A stretch of DNA of 64,000 nt from Bacteroidia bacterium (GCA_025455485.1 JALOMJ010000010.1:1-64000), one strand, 5' to 3'; shown: positions 29,691 through 40,500, numbered from the stretch's first letter. The notes: generated from the sequence alone by a model not told the origin. Made by a program: numbers and translations.

Positions 29691-29894
29691 TAAAAAATAG
29701 CTATCGCTATTACTAATATGTCATTGTCTCTTCAACAAATATACCCAAAATTCAGGCTTTGGTTTTTCAGCGCCGAAAAACTTTTTTCACATAGCACATT
29801 GTAAATCAAGTTTCTAAAAGGGGTTGTACAACCCCCTGCAACCCTTGTTTTTTGGCGCTTTGCCTTCTATTTGTACCATAAAAAATGCAGACAA

Positions 29895-30182
29895 ATGGCA
29901 ACAACAATTATTACCCAGGAAGATCTTCAGGTTTTCAAAACCGAGCTCCTCGAAGAAATTGAAAAACTAATCCAGCAAAAACCTGATCCTGTTCCCGAGG
30001 GAAAATGGTTAAAGTCCCATCAGGTCATGCGCATGCTGGGTATTTCTCCGGGCACCTTACAAAACATGCGCATTAACGGCACCATTCCCTATTCCAAGGT
30101 AGGAGGGGTAATCTTTTACAACAACGAGGACATCAATGCCATCATGCGTCACCACAAAAGAAACGGAACCCATGAGCGCTAA
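29895..30182 (+). CDS. Helix-turn-helix (excisionase-like, MerR-type HTH_17) protein
   Basis: KWLKSHQVMRMLGISPGTLQNMRINGTIPYSKVGGVIFYNNEDINAIM. Confidence 0.85.
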   Translation: MATTIITQEDLQVFKTELLEEIEKLIQQKPDPVPEGKWLKSHQVMRMLGISPGTLQNMRINGTIPYSKVGGVIFYNNEDINAIMRHHKRNGTHER

Positions 30183-31074
30183 TTCAAAAGTCAACTTTAT
30201 TCAACACCTTCTGGCGATCTCCCATAAGTTTATCGCCGACAAGCGCCTAAGCCCATGGCACATCAGTCTTTATTACGCCCTGTTTCAGAGTTGGAACCTG
30301 GCCAAATTCAACAACCCGGTTTCCATCAGTCGTTCAGAGTTAATGGGTGCCTCTAAAATTGGTTCTGCCAACACTTACACAAAATGCCTGAGAGAGTTGG
30401 ACGCTTGGGGCTATTTAAAATACAATCCCTCCTATAATCCTCACCTCGGTAGCTTGGTTTACATGTACACTTTCGATAAGGGTAGTGATAAAGGTAGTGA
30501 TAAAGGTACTGGTCATGGTAGTGATAATGGTAGTGATAAAGCTCCTGTAATAGCAGTGATACCTTATATAAACAGTATAAACAATACAAACATTATAAAC
30601 AAGAGAAAGAGAGAAAACAACCACTCGCTCACAAACAAAACATCATATGAAAAATCAAAAAAGAAAATTCCGTCACCAGTTAAAACCAAAATTCAGAGAT
30701 CGGGAAAAAAAACGGACATCTCAGAAAAAAAAGAAAAGTTCCGCGAAAAGAAAAAAAAAGATCCAGCAACGATTGATTGGTCACATCGAGCGAAGTCGAG
30801 ATGCAAACGGCCGCTTCTGCAGCAAGTCCTCAATTACTTCAAAGAAAAAGCCTGGCCGGAAATTGAAGCTCAAAAGTATTTCAATCACTATCAGAGCAAC
30901 GGTTGGTTAGTCGGCGGCAAAACCCCCATGAACGATTGGCAAGCCTCCGCCGAAAAATGGATGCTCAACAGTTCCGCGTTCAAAAAACCAATAGTCACCC
31001 CTCGTCCAACAGAAAAATTGACGCCTGATAATCTCAACACCACAACCAACAAAAATTACAATGAACCTCTATAA
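30172..31074 (+). CDS. Putative mobile-element replication-type protein with GSDK repeats
   Basis: VNFIQHLLAISHKFIADKRLSPWHISLYYALFQSWN...SRSELMGASKIGSANTYTKCLRELDAWGYLKYNPS; overlaps the upstream HTH gene; ATG at 30172. Confidence 0.6.
   Translation: MSANSKVNFIQHLLAISHKFIADKRLSPWHISLYYALFQSWNLAKFNNPVSISRSELMGASKIGSANTYTKCLRELDAWGYLKYNPSYNPHLGSLVYMYTFDKGSDKGSDKGTGHGSDNGSDKAPVIAVIPYINSINNTNIINKRKRENNHSLTNKTSYEKSKKKIPSPVKTKIQRSGKKTDISEKKEKFREKKKKDPATIDWSHRAKSRCKRPLLQQVLNYFKEKAWPEIEAQKYFNHYQSNGWLVGGKTPMNDWQASAEKWMLNSSAFKKPIVTPRPTEKLTPDNLNTTTNKNYNEPL
30481..30540 (+). repeat. 12-bp tandem repeat (ggtagtgataaa), 5 units, coding GSDK-like repeats
   Basis: Units at 30481, 30493, 30505 (divergent), 30517, 30529. 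Confidence 0.9.
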
Positions 31075-31133
31075 TCCCCGAGCACCTTCCTAAGTCTCAA
31101 ATCCTCCGTTAGCCCATCACGCTAGCCGACCTT

Positions 31134-31327
31134 CGAAAAATGCCTTAGCAAGTCAAGGGGCATTTTGAGCGTGGGCTTCGCGCTAAGCAAACGCAGCCTG
31201 CGTAATTCAGCAAATGTATTTAGCAGGTAATGCCGCAGGCCTTGTTTGCGGGGCAAAATGGACCGTAGAGTTGCAAGGCATTTTTCGGAAGTCTTGATTT
31301 TTGGTTCTTTTCATCAAGGAAAAGAAC
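31134..31327. ncRNA. Structured intergenic element (possible ncRNA or REP-like element)
   Basis: 13-bp perfect inverted repeat CGAAAAATGCCTT (31134-31146)/AAGGCATTTTTCG (31275-31287) and hairpin GTTCTTTT-catcaagg-AAAAGAAC (31304-31327). Confidence 0.45.
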
Positions 31328-31403
31328 ATAGAAAATATGACCTGTAGGATACCATTCACCTTTTCATTTCATCCTTCACCAAATCAAACCAAAAAAGAAT
31401 AAA

Positions 31404-32015
31404 ATGACCCATTTCAAATACGAACACGCCATCCAATGGCTCCAAAAAAGAGGACGAGAAACCATCCATCCGGAATACCGGATCCTGGACGAAGAAAAAG
31501 ACCTCCTAAAAAAGCTTTTGTGTTACTTTTTAAAGGACAAAGACACCGCTCCCTACCTTGGAATCAATTTAAACAAAGGAATCCTTCTAAACGGACCTAT
31601 TGGCTGCGGCAAAACCAGCCTCATGAAATTAATGAGGTTCTATGAACCGGCCAACAATCGTTTCATCCTAAAATCCTGCCGCGACATCAGCTTTGAATTC
31701 ATCCAGCAGGGCTACGAAGTCATTTCCAAATACAGTAACCGCAGCTTTAACAATTTCGAGCCCGTCACTTATTGTTTTGACGACCTCGGTGCTGAACGCA
31801 ACATCAAGTACTTCGGTAACGAATGCAACGTCCTGGCTGAGGTCCTTCTAAGCCGATACGATCTTTTCACCTCCCGCAAACTCATCACCCACATCACCAC
31901 CAACCTCTCAGCCACAGAAATTGAAAGTTATTATGGTAATCGCCTCAGGTCTCGCTTGCGGGAAATGTTTAATCTCATTGCGTTTCGGCATGTTTCTGGT
32001 GACAAAAGAAAGTAA
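31404..32015 (+). CDS. ATP-binding protein (DnaC/IstB-like AAA ATPase)
   Basis: GILLNGPIGCGKTSLMKLM Walker A; PVTYCFDDLGAE Walker B-like. Confidence 0.8.
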   Translation: MTHFKYEHAIQWLQKRGRETIHPEYRILDEEKDLLKKLLCYFLKDKDTAPYLGINLNKGILLNGPIGCGKTSLMKLMRFYEPANNRFILKSCRDISFEFIQQGYEVISKYSNRSFNNFEPVTYCFDDLGAERNIKYFGNECNVLAEVLLSRYDLFTSRKLITHITTNLSATEIESYYGNRLRSRLREMFNLIAFRHVSGDKRK

Positions 32016-32100
32016 GAATTTAATACACACTCAACTCAATATTGGATTATATTCGCTCCCCCTTTCAACAAATACCTATCAACCAAATATATTTTCAACA

Positions 32101-32340
32101 ATGAAACTCCTTTGTAAAATAGTTCTTGAAGAATACGGTTTTATAGAACTACCTGAAAACATCGGCCCCGATGTCATAATGGCGAAAGACAATTTTAATC
32201 TTACCCTTAAGCCGGATGGAGCATGCCATTATTTAAATCTCGGGATTAATTACCCGGTTAAAGATCTTGCTGGGCTGAAGAAATTGTACAAGGAGGTGAA
32301 AGGAATGGAACTAAGTGAAATAAAGCTTAACCTAATTTAA
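32101..32340 (+). CDS. Hypothetical small protein
   Basis: ATG at 32101 inside a longer ORF; 79 aa coherent sequence. Confidence 0.4.
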   Translation: MKLLCKIVLEEYGFIELPENIGPDVIMAKDNFNLTLKPDGACHYLNLGINYPVKDLAGLKKLYKEVKGMELSEIKLNLI

Positions 32341-32407
32341 TCAAGCGCAACGTCTTGTTTTGGGATTGTGTTTTACAATTCAAAAAATCTACTTACAAGC
32401 CCTCTAC

Positions 32408-32423
32408 TAAGTATTTATACCTA
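32408..32423. promoter_or_regulatory. 7-2-7 inverted repeat TAAGTATTTATACCTA upstream of two-component operon
   Basis: Same 16-mer as 34605-34620; near-identical at 37444-37459 and 47999-48014. Confidence 0.7.
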
Positions 32424-32517
32424 GTGCGTCTGTTAAAAAACACACATTGCATGCGCAAGTGCAGTTCAGCCATTATATTTGCTTCATTGTGCGCTGTAAT
32501 AAAACCCAATAGCAACC

Positions 32518-33144
32518 TTGTATTATCTCTTTCGCAATATCTCCATCCTTTCTGCTCTGCCTCCGCTCATTGCCCTCTTATTCGTATTTAAAACCAAAAA
32601 CCCCATCAAAATACCACTTCTGGTATTGTGCCTGTCTGCTGCTTTATCTGATGGTATTTGTTACCTGCTAGCGAAACAAGGTATTGGTTCAATAACAGTT
32701 TGGTTCATTTACACAATATTCGAAGGCCTCTCCATTTTTGCCCTGTATGCCTTGGCTATCGAAAGGAAGTCTGCCATGCGGCTTATAACACCAATTACTT
32801 TAACTTTTTTACTCATCGCAGTCCTTACGATACTCAATTCCTGGTCCAACGAATGGCTCTCTTCTTTCGAAGCACTTGCGGTGGTATTTATTAGCACCCG
32901 GTATTTTTTCTATCTACTTAAAAACCCAATGCACATCCACATCACAGGCTATTATTTCTTTTGGATCAACGCCGCCTTCTTCTACTATTTTGCAAGCAGT
33001 TTTTTATTTTTCTATTTTGAAAACACCTTACGTACTATCCCCCCTCCCCACATCCATAAGGTGTATAGCTTACATCTCTTCAATAACCTGCTTTATAACC
33101 TTACCTTAGCTTTTGGTATATGGAAACTGAAAACCAGAGCTTAA
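32518..33144 (+). CDS. Multi-spanning membrane protein (about 7 TM), putative sensor partner of the downstream kinase
   Basis: Repeated hydrophobic segments; overlaps the histidine kinase ORF by 25 bp; TTG start. Confidence 0.65.
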   Translation: MYYLFRNISILSALPPLIALLFVFKTKNPIKIPLLVLCLSAALSDGICYLLAKQGIGSITVWFIYTIFEGLSIFALYALAIERKSAMRLITPITLTFLLIAVLTILNSWSNEWLSSFEALAVVFISTRYFFYLLKNPMHIHITGYYFFWINAAFFYYFASSFLFFYFENTLRTIPPPHIHKVYSLHLFNNLLYNLTLAFGIWKLKTRA

Positions 33145-33938
33145 CTATCCTTCTTGCAGGTGCTTCCGCATCATTGGTGCTTGCACTATTGATTATCATT
33201 TTTGTCGTTGTTTATCAAAACAAATTGTACGCGTTAAATCTGTTCACCAAAAAGCTACAGGAAAATCAACAGAAACAACTCTTTCAAGCCGTAAGCCAGG
33301 CTGAAAACCAGGAAAGAGAACGTGTTGCTGCCAATTTACACGACGACACAGGTATGAATTTATCATTACTGAAACAAAACATACTCCGTCAGCAAACCCA
33401 GCTTCCTCCTGAAACGGCCGCACAAATTCAACAACAAAATATTCAACTCATTGATAAAACAGTGGCCGATCTATCCAATAATATTTTCGAATTAAGCCCG
33501 CGTTACCTTCTAAAACATGGTTTATCAAAATCCATTCAAAACGATCTTGGTCTGCTTCGTGAGGGATTGGCAATTCAATCCACATTCAGCGCCACGTTAT
33601 CAGAAGGACATGAACACTATTTTGAATCCCAGGCTTTAATTAATATCTATCGCCTTTGGAAAGAATTATTGAACAATCTGGTTAAACACAGCAAGTCTAC
33701 CAACATGGATGTAAGTCTGCTCTACTCAAAAACAAAATTACAACTCAACATACGGCACAACGGCATACAACTCGATAACCAAATGGTTGGTAAACTTAAA
33801 GAAGAATCCAAGGGCTTTGGCTTAAAATCAATCGAAGCCCGGCTTTATATACTTAATGCCGTTATAAACTATTCTTCCGCTCAACACAAGGCATTAATTG
33901 AACTTCATATTCCCTTCAAATATGTCCCAAACAATTAA
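33120..33938 (+). CDS. Sensor histidine kinase (NarL/HisKA_3 type)
   Basis: N-terminal TM; ERERVAANLHDDTGMNLSLLKQN (HisKA_3); NLVKHSKSTNMDV and GFGLKSIEARLYIL (HATPase). Confidence 0.9.
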   Translation: METENQSLTILLAGASASLVLALLIIIFVVVYQNKLYALNLFTKKLQENQQKQLFQAVSQAENQERERVAANLHDDTGMNLSLLKQNILRQQTQLPPETAAQIQQQNIQLIDKTVADLSNNIFELSPRYLLKHGLSKSIQNDLGLLREGLAIQSTFSATLSEGHEHYFESQALINIYRLWKELLNNLVKHSKSTNMDVSLLYSKTKLQLNIRHNGIQLDNQMVGKLKEESKGFGLKSIEARLYILNAVINYSSAQHKALIELHIPFKYVPNN

Positions 33939-34575
33939 AATCGGTATCGCCGAAGATCACCTTTTGTTCCGTCAGGGATTTATGGCTTTGCTTAAACCCA
34001 TTAATAACCTGCAAGTTATTTTTGATGTGTCCAACGGTGTAGAACTACTTCTGGCACTTGAAAATGAACAACCCGATATTATTTTTCTTGATATTGAAAT
34101 GCCTGAAATGGGAGGCGAAGAGGCACTATTGCATCTCAAAATACAATATCCACACATTAAAATTGTTATGCTAAGTATGTACTTTCAGCCGGCCTACAAA
34201 ACAGAATACCTCAGCAATGGTGCTCACGCTTTTCTTGAAAAAACCGCGCACATCAATAAGATACTCGAAACCATTTACACGCTTTGCCCCGATAAACAAA
34301 ACATAATATCTGGCTCCGGGCATGGCGCAATTGATGGTGCCTCAACAAGTCCGGTATTCTCCCCACCAATCCTACCAATTAAAAAACAATTGTCCCCAAG
34401 GGAAATAGAGATTATAAAATTAATTTGTGCAGGCCATTCCAGTAAAGAAATTGCCGTTAAAATGGAGCTCAGTAAAAGAACTGTAGACAGCCACCGCTTT
34501 TCAATACTCAAAAAAACCGGTATCAAAAAAAACATAGCGCTTTGTGCTTTTGCACGCAAACACAAGCTTCTTTAA
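33922..34575 (+). CDS. Response regulator, NarL/FixJ family (REC + LuxR-type HTH)
   Basis: KIGIAEDHLLFRQGFMALL; DIIFLDIEMPEMGGEEAL; LSPREIEIIKLICAGHSSKEIAVKMELSKRTVDSHRFSILKKTG. Confidence 0.95.
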   Translation: MSQTIKIGIAEDHLLFRQGFMALLKPINNLQVIFDVSNGVELLLALENEQPDIIFLDIEMPEMGGEEALLHLKIQYPHIKIVMLSMYFQPAYKTEYLSNGAHAFLEKTAHINKILETIYTLCPDKQNIISGSGHGAIDGASTSPVFSPPILPIKKQLSPREIEIIKLICAGHSSKEIAVKMELSKRTVDSHRFSILKKTGIKKNIALCAFARKHKLL

Positions 34576-34604
34576 GCTAGTCTGTTCATTTCTAAGGTAA
34601 TGAA

Positions 34605-34620
34605 TAAGTATTTATACCTA
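34605..34620. promoter_or_regulatory. 7-2-7 inverted repeat TAAGTATTTATACCTA
   Basis: Perfect copy of the 32408 site; 91 bp between site and ATG. Confidence 0.7.
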
Positions 34621-34711
34621 TGTTCTTTAATGTGTGAAGGTGCTCTTTGAATGAGCGAAAGAATGGCATCTTCTTTCAATTACAATTAACTTAGATTTAA
34701 ACTTCTATGTT

Positions 34712-37270
34712 ATGAAACTTCGTGTTTTTTATTCATTTGCAAGTCTTATACTTTTCATAAGCTTTAACTTAACTCTTCCTGCCCAATCCCCTACCTGGCA
34801 ATGGACCAAACGTTGTGGCTCCTCAGGTGACAATATTCCAAGCATAAGTGGTAACGAGTCATTTAACGATGTTAAGATTGACAAGAATGGGAACATCTAT
34901 GCGGTGGGGAACTTTTTCGCTAATACGGTTTTTCATAATGCACAACTCTTCGGTGCAGCCACACCCTTTCAATTTGCGAAAGACGATGCTTATCTTATCA
35001 AGTACAGTTCATGTGGTCAACTGCTGTGGTGGAGGAGGATGGGAGGCACCAATAACGATGGGGCTACATCGCTTGCATTAGATAGTCAGGGAAAAGTGAT
35101 CGTAACAGGATATTGCACAAGTAATCCTTCCTATTATTCTGGTGGAGCAAATTCCACTACAATAAGTGGGGCACAAGCAAACGGATCTCAATTTATCGCA
35201 AAGTTTGATACTTCTGGAAATTTTCTTGCTGTGAACACCTACTCACTTGGTTTAATGAAACTTTTTTTGAACAGCCAGGGGAACTGCTTAGTTACAGATG
35301 GTTATTTCGCCGCGAACATTAATACGCTTGGCGTTGTTTCTTCTACTATAGCTTTTTTTACCCCAACCACAAGTCCATCCTATCCAGGTATAAATGGAAT
35401 TGTCCTTGATAAAAACGACAACATATTTCTTTGTGGTGGTTTTCTGGATACCGTTGTCATTAACGCAAGTACCATACTTTTACCCACGGCATCTACCTTA
35501 TTCCCAAGTCAATTTGCAACCAACTCACTCATAATGAAATTGAATAGCAATGGTGTACTCCAATGGTATCAGCGAGGGTACACACAGGCAATTGACGTCC
35601 TTGCTAAATGTGCTTTGGATACTTCTGGATCAAATATTTTAACAAGCGGAAGGGTTTGGAGCAATCAGGTAGTATTCGGATATACAATCAATACTGGTGG
35701 AATAGGCTCATTTGCAAATCCAATCTACTTATTGGATGCTTCAACTGGTACTCTCATATCTGGCATTACTGGTAGCGCCAATTTGCAACCTATAGTGGAT
35801 GTTTATGCAAATGATAGAGACAACAACTTTTACATCTCAGGTAATACAAATGGGTTCTTTACCTTGGGCAACACAACTCTTACTGTAGCAGGTGCTGCTT
35901 CCAACCGCCAGAACCTACTTGGTAAATTGGATGCTAACGGCAACTTTGTAAGTATGTCACTAATGCCCCAAATGGGCACCCAAGGAGCAAATGAAAAAGT
36001 ATATAGTGTCGCCATCAGTGAACAAGGCAATGTTATCCTCTGCGGCCAGTTTGCAGGTACCCTTGATAGTTTGGGTACAGCAGTTACCCCAATATCAGGT
36101 GAAGATGGTTACATCAATAAATTCGGTTTCCCCTGCGGCAGCACACTCACTACCCTGAGCCCCCTGGCTCCAACAAGCCTAACAGCTGCTTACCAGGGCA
36201 GCTTAAACAATTTAGTCACCTGGGTAGATAACAGCAACTACGAAACAAGCTACGAACTTTGGTACCACGATGCTTCTCCAACCTTCAGCCTCCTCACTAC
36301 CTTGGCCGCAAATACTACAACGTACAACCACACAGGCCTGAGTTACACCACCACCTATTGTTACAAAACAAGAGCCATCAACAACATTGGCCCTAGTGCC
36401 TTTACCAATTCCGATTGTGCCAGTACACCGGCCCCTGCAGCGCCACAAGCCCCTACAAACCTAACTGCGCTCAATACTGGTTCCTTAATAAACAATGTTG
36501 CCTGGGTGGATAACAGTTTCAATGAAACCTCATTTGAACTCTGGTACCACGGCACCAATCCAACATTTAGTTTGCTGGCCACCTTACCCGCAAACACAAC
36601 AACCTATACGCATATGGGCTTAAACCCTTCAACAAACTACTGCTACAAAGCATTAGCAACAAACTCTATTGGCCCAAGCGCATTTACCAATACCGATTGC
36701 GCACTCACACCAGCTTTGCCAAATGCTCCAACAAATCTTTTTGCCACGAATACCGGCACCTTGGTAAACAACCTCAGCTGGGTAGATAATAGCAGTGATG
36801 AAACCAACTTCGAACTTTGGTTCCATGATGCTTCACCTACTTTTAGTTTGCTTATAACCCTTCCTGCAAATACCACTACCTACACCCACACAGGTCTAAC
36901 TCATACAACCACCTACTGCTATAAAGCCTTAGCCACAAACTCCATCGGCCCAAGCGCCTTTACCAACACCGATTGTGCCACCACTCCTGATACCTCAACC
37001 GTTGGTCTGAATGAATTTGCTTTTGCCAGAAACTTTAATTTGTATCCCAACCCAAGCAAGGGCACAGTGTATCTTTCCTTCAACGGCAATGGTGAAACCT
37101 TACATCTAAAAATTACGGACCCTTTAGGTCGTTTAGTTAAAGAAGAAGACATAACCACAAACTCGGGTGAAAATGAAATTAAGATTGCCTTGCCCTCAAC
37201 AAAAGGGCTATACTTCATACAATTGAGCAACAGTAGTTCAACGCTGAACACTAAAGTGTTGCTCGAATAA
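34712..37270 (+). CDS. T9SS type A sorting-domain protein with three FN3-like domains (paralogue A1)
   Basis: Signal peptide MKLRVFYSFASLILFISFNLTLPAQ; FN3-like repeats; C-terminal FNLYPNPSKGTVYLSFNGNGETLHLKITDPLGRLVKEE...GLYFIQL. Confidence 0.88.
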   Translation: MKLRVFYSFASLILFISFNLTLPAQSPTWQWTKRCGSSGDNIPSISGNESFNDVKIDKNGNIYAVGNFFANTVFHNAQLFGAATPFQFAKDDAYLIKYSSCGQLLWWRRMGGTNNDGATSLALDSQGKVIVTGYCTSNPSYYSGGANSTTISGAQANGSQFIAKFDTSGNFLAVNTYSLGLMKLFLNSQGNCLVTDGYFAANINTLGVVSSTIAFFTPTTSPSYPGINGIVLDKNDNIFLCGGFLDTVVINASTILLPTASTLFPSQFATNSLIMKLNSNGVLQWYQRGYTQAIDVLAKCALDTSGSNILTSGRVWSNQVVFGYTINTGGIGSFANPIYLLDASTGTLISGITGSANLQPIVDVYANDRDNNFYISGNTNGFFTLGNTTLTVAGAASNRQNLLGKLDANGNFVSMSLMPQMGTQGANEKVYSVAISEQGNVILCGQFAGTLDSLGTAVTPISGEDGYINKFGFPCGSTLTTLSPLAPTSLTAAYQGSLNNLVTWVDNSNYETSYELWYHDASPTFSLLTTLAANTTTYNHTGLSYTTTYCYKTRAINNIGPSAFTNSDCASTPAPAAPQAPTNLTALNTGSLINNVAWVDNSFNETSFELWYHGTNPTFSLLATLPANTTTYTHMGLNPSTNYCYKALATNSIGPSAFTNTDCALTPALPNAPTNLFATNTGTLVNNLSWVDNSSDETNFELWFHDASPTFSLLITLPANTTTYTHTGLTHTTTYCYKALATNSIGPSAFTNTDCATTPDTSTVGLNEFAFARNFNLYPNPSKGTVYLSFNGNGETLHLKITDPLGRLVKEEDITTNSGENEIKIALPSTKGLYFIQLSNSSSTLNTKVLLE

Positions 37271-37296
37271 AATATTTTGATTGGTTAGTTCGAAAG

Positions 37297-37323
37297 ACCC
37301 GTTTCAATTGGCGGGTTTTTTGT
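37297..37323 (+). terminator. Rho-independent terminator
   Basis: acccgtttcaattggcgggttttttg. Confidence 0.75.
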
Positions 37324-37443
37324 TGTCAAAAACCAACGGCAACACACACAGCAAAAACGACCTATAAATATGCCTTAATGTGTACCCGGGTGGTACTTTG
37401 TTTGTGAAATTCGTAATCCTAACGACTCATAACAGAAGCAATA

Positions 37444-37459
37444 TAGGTATTTATACTTA
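37444..37459. promoter_or_regulatory. 7-2-7 inverted repeat TAGGTATTTATACTTA
   Basis: 91 bp between site and ATG of 37551, the same spacing as at 34605/34712. Confidence 0.7.
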
Positions 37460-37550
37460 TTGCATTGGCTTAGTAAACCACTCCTTTGAATGAGTAAATG
37501 AATATGTCTTTCAGGGTATTACGGTTAAATTTGATATAAACTCCTGAGTT

Positions 37551-40500
37551 ATGAAACTTCGTGTTTTTTATTCATTTGCGAGTCTTATTCTATTCATAAG
37601 TCTTGGACTTCCTGCAAATAACTCGAATTTGGCATGGTCTATTCCTTTTTGCAATAGTAATGACAAAGCAGGGCAAATGAGTGTGAATGAAGCTATGCTT
37701 AATGAAAATCTTAAGGAATTCATATCACCAAAAAATACAACTCGCGCTACGTTTACTCAGAACAATAAATTGGTATGGGATTCTAAAGGAAATTACCATT
37801 CGGAAGTGCGTTACTATATGGATGATATAAATTTTCAGCTCTTTTTATTAGAAACAGGACTAGCTTATCAGTTTACAAACATCTATGAAAATGAAAAGGA
37901 CTGCAAAAACCTAAAATCTGGCGCCTCAAATATTAATCGGACCGAAACATTTAGAATAGATATAGAACTTATTGGTGCTAATCCCAATCCTATCGTGTCT
38001 CATGCAAATGCAGTTCCGGAAAATGACAAATTTGCGTTGCCTTATCATAAGGATATCAACAGCTACCGAAAGGTTACATACCATGAAATTTATCCTGGAA
38101 TAGATTGGGTGATTTATACGAAGGATGAACAAGTTAAATACGACTTTATTGTAAAGCCTGGAGCAGACCCATCGTTAATCAGAATACGATACAATTATCA
38201 AAATTCGCTTATAATAGATAGTGATGGTAGTTTATTGATTCGAAGTCAACTTGGTGATATTAGAGAAAATCCACCTGTTAGCTATCAGAATGAACTAACT
38301 GTTAAAACCAGATTTATTTTGAAGAATGACATCTTAACCTATGAGATTGGGTCATACGACAAGTCCAAAAATCTGGTGATAGATCCTGCTCTATTGTGGT
38401 CTACTTATTATGGTGGAACTGGGTATGATAGGGCTATGAGCTGTGCTTCAGATGTTGCTGGAAATGTTTATTTGGCAGGATTTACAAGTTCAACTATCAA
38501 TATTGCATCGGGCGGATACCAAAATTCATATAACTCCGGTACTTATGATGCGTATTTGGTTAAGTTTAATAGCGCAGGAGTCCGGCTTTGGGCAAGCTAC
38601 CTTGGTGGCAATGGCGATGATCGTGCTTACGGTTGTGCGACTGATATTTTTGGTAACGTTTATATATCAGGATACACAACTTCAACGGCAAATATTGCAT
38701 TTAATGGATTTCAAAATGCGGCAACTGGTTTAGGAAATAATTTTCTGTCCAAATTTAACACAAATGGTACCCTCCTTTGGTCAACTTATTATGGTGGATA
38801 TTATTATGGCGGAGGTATTCCAGATCCTTTAGCGAAATGCGCTACAGACAAATCAGGCAACGTTTACCTTTCTGGTACAACGTTTTACACCGTTGGGATA
38901 GCATCAGGCGGCCACCAAAATACATATAGCTTGAATGGAGATGCCTACCTGGTAAAATTTAATCCAAATGGCTCCAGGATTTGGGCAACCTACTATGGTG
39001 GCAATTCTACGGATTTAGGCCTGGGTGTCGCAACAGACAATTCCCGCAATGTATACATCACAGGCTCTACTGGCTCCGGTAACAATATTTATGCTGCAGG
39101 ATTTCAGAGTATTTACGGTGGTGGTTCATATGACTCATTTTTGGTAAAATTTGATAGTGCCGGTGTTCGGCAGTGGGGTACATATTATGGAGGTACTGGT
39201 ACCGATGGGGCATACGGTTGCACTACCGACCAAAGTGGAAATGTATATATATGTGGTGTAACAAATTCATACTCGAACATTGCTTCTGGTGGCTTTCAAA
39301 ATACCAACATAGGTAATGCTGCAAATTCAGAGGCATTTCTCGTAAAGTTTAATTCAAGCGGTGCAAGACTTTGGGGTACTTATTATGGGGGAACCTCTGT
39401 TGAAATTGCGCACAGTTGCGCGACTGACAGTTTAGGCAATATCTACATGACAGGTGTCGCGGGTTCGGGAGGCCTTGCATACAACGGCTTGCCGCCTTAC
39501 GTTGGCGGTGGCGGTTGTTTTTTGGTGAAGTTTTTCCCCGATGGTTCCAGGCATTGGGGTAGTTATTTTGGCGGCCCAGGCGGCGGGGAGGCTTATGAGT
39601 GTACAACAGGGAAATATGGCAATGTATATATATGCGGAGCAACAACTTCAACTAATCAGATTGCCTACAATGGTCATCAAAACACCAACGGCACAAACAC
39701 AGATGGCTTCCTGCTTAAGATTTGTGATTGGATACCGATATCAGCTATTTCAGGCAACACCCTGCATTGTGTGGGATCCCCTGCCTCATTTTCAATCCCT
39801 CCTGTTCCAGGTGCTGCAAGTTATTCATGGTCATTAGCTCCAGGCTGGACCAGTACTTCCACTGTTACGAACACTCTTTCTGCAATTCCGGGCTTAACAG
39901 GGCTAATCAAAGTTTCTGCTCAAAATGGTTGTCCCGGCTCAGGATACGCACAAACATTAAGTGTTACAGTGTATCCCACCCCAACTATCGTGGCAAGCAG
40001 TGGAACAATCTGCGCTGGTTCTTCTATAACTTTGACGGCGAATGGTGCCAACACCTATTCTATTACAGGCAATTCATTTGCAGTAAGCCCTTCTTCTACG
40101 ACCTCATATACAATTATTGGTACTAGCGCAATGGGGTGTCAATCAACAATTGGAGCAGTGGCCACAGTTACAGTATTCCCTAATCCAACTATCCAGGTAG
40201 TTGCCTCTAATAACGGTACTGTTTGTAGTGGAGGTACAGTTACATTTATACCTACAGGTGCACAAACATATACAATTAGTGGTGGGACTTTCACTGTCAC
40301 ACCTAACAATACAAGTATTTACACAGTAACTGGCACCTCCGGCAATGGCTGTGTATCTCAAGCTTCATCAACAGTTGCGGTAACAGTTTTTAGCCTTCCA
40401 ATAATTCAAATCACTTCAACGGCTGACACCATCTGCGCGGGAAGCGAAGTTACACTTACTGCAACCGGTGCAAGTTCATTTTCTTGGTCTAATGGTTCAC

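Noticed and set aside
32355-32591. 78-aa ORF upstream of the 7TM protein
   Set aside because: Overlaps the regulatory site and the 7TM start, no family resemblance
36212-37251. Minus-strand ORFs opposite FN3 domains of A1 (similar ones opposite A2 and A3)
   Set aside because: Repeated mirror-image sequences caused by the paralogous repeats, not genes
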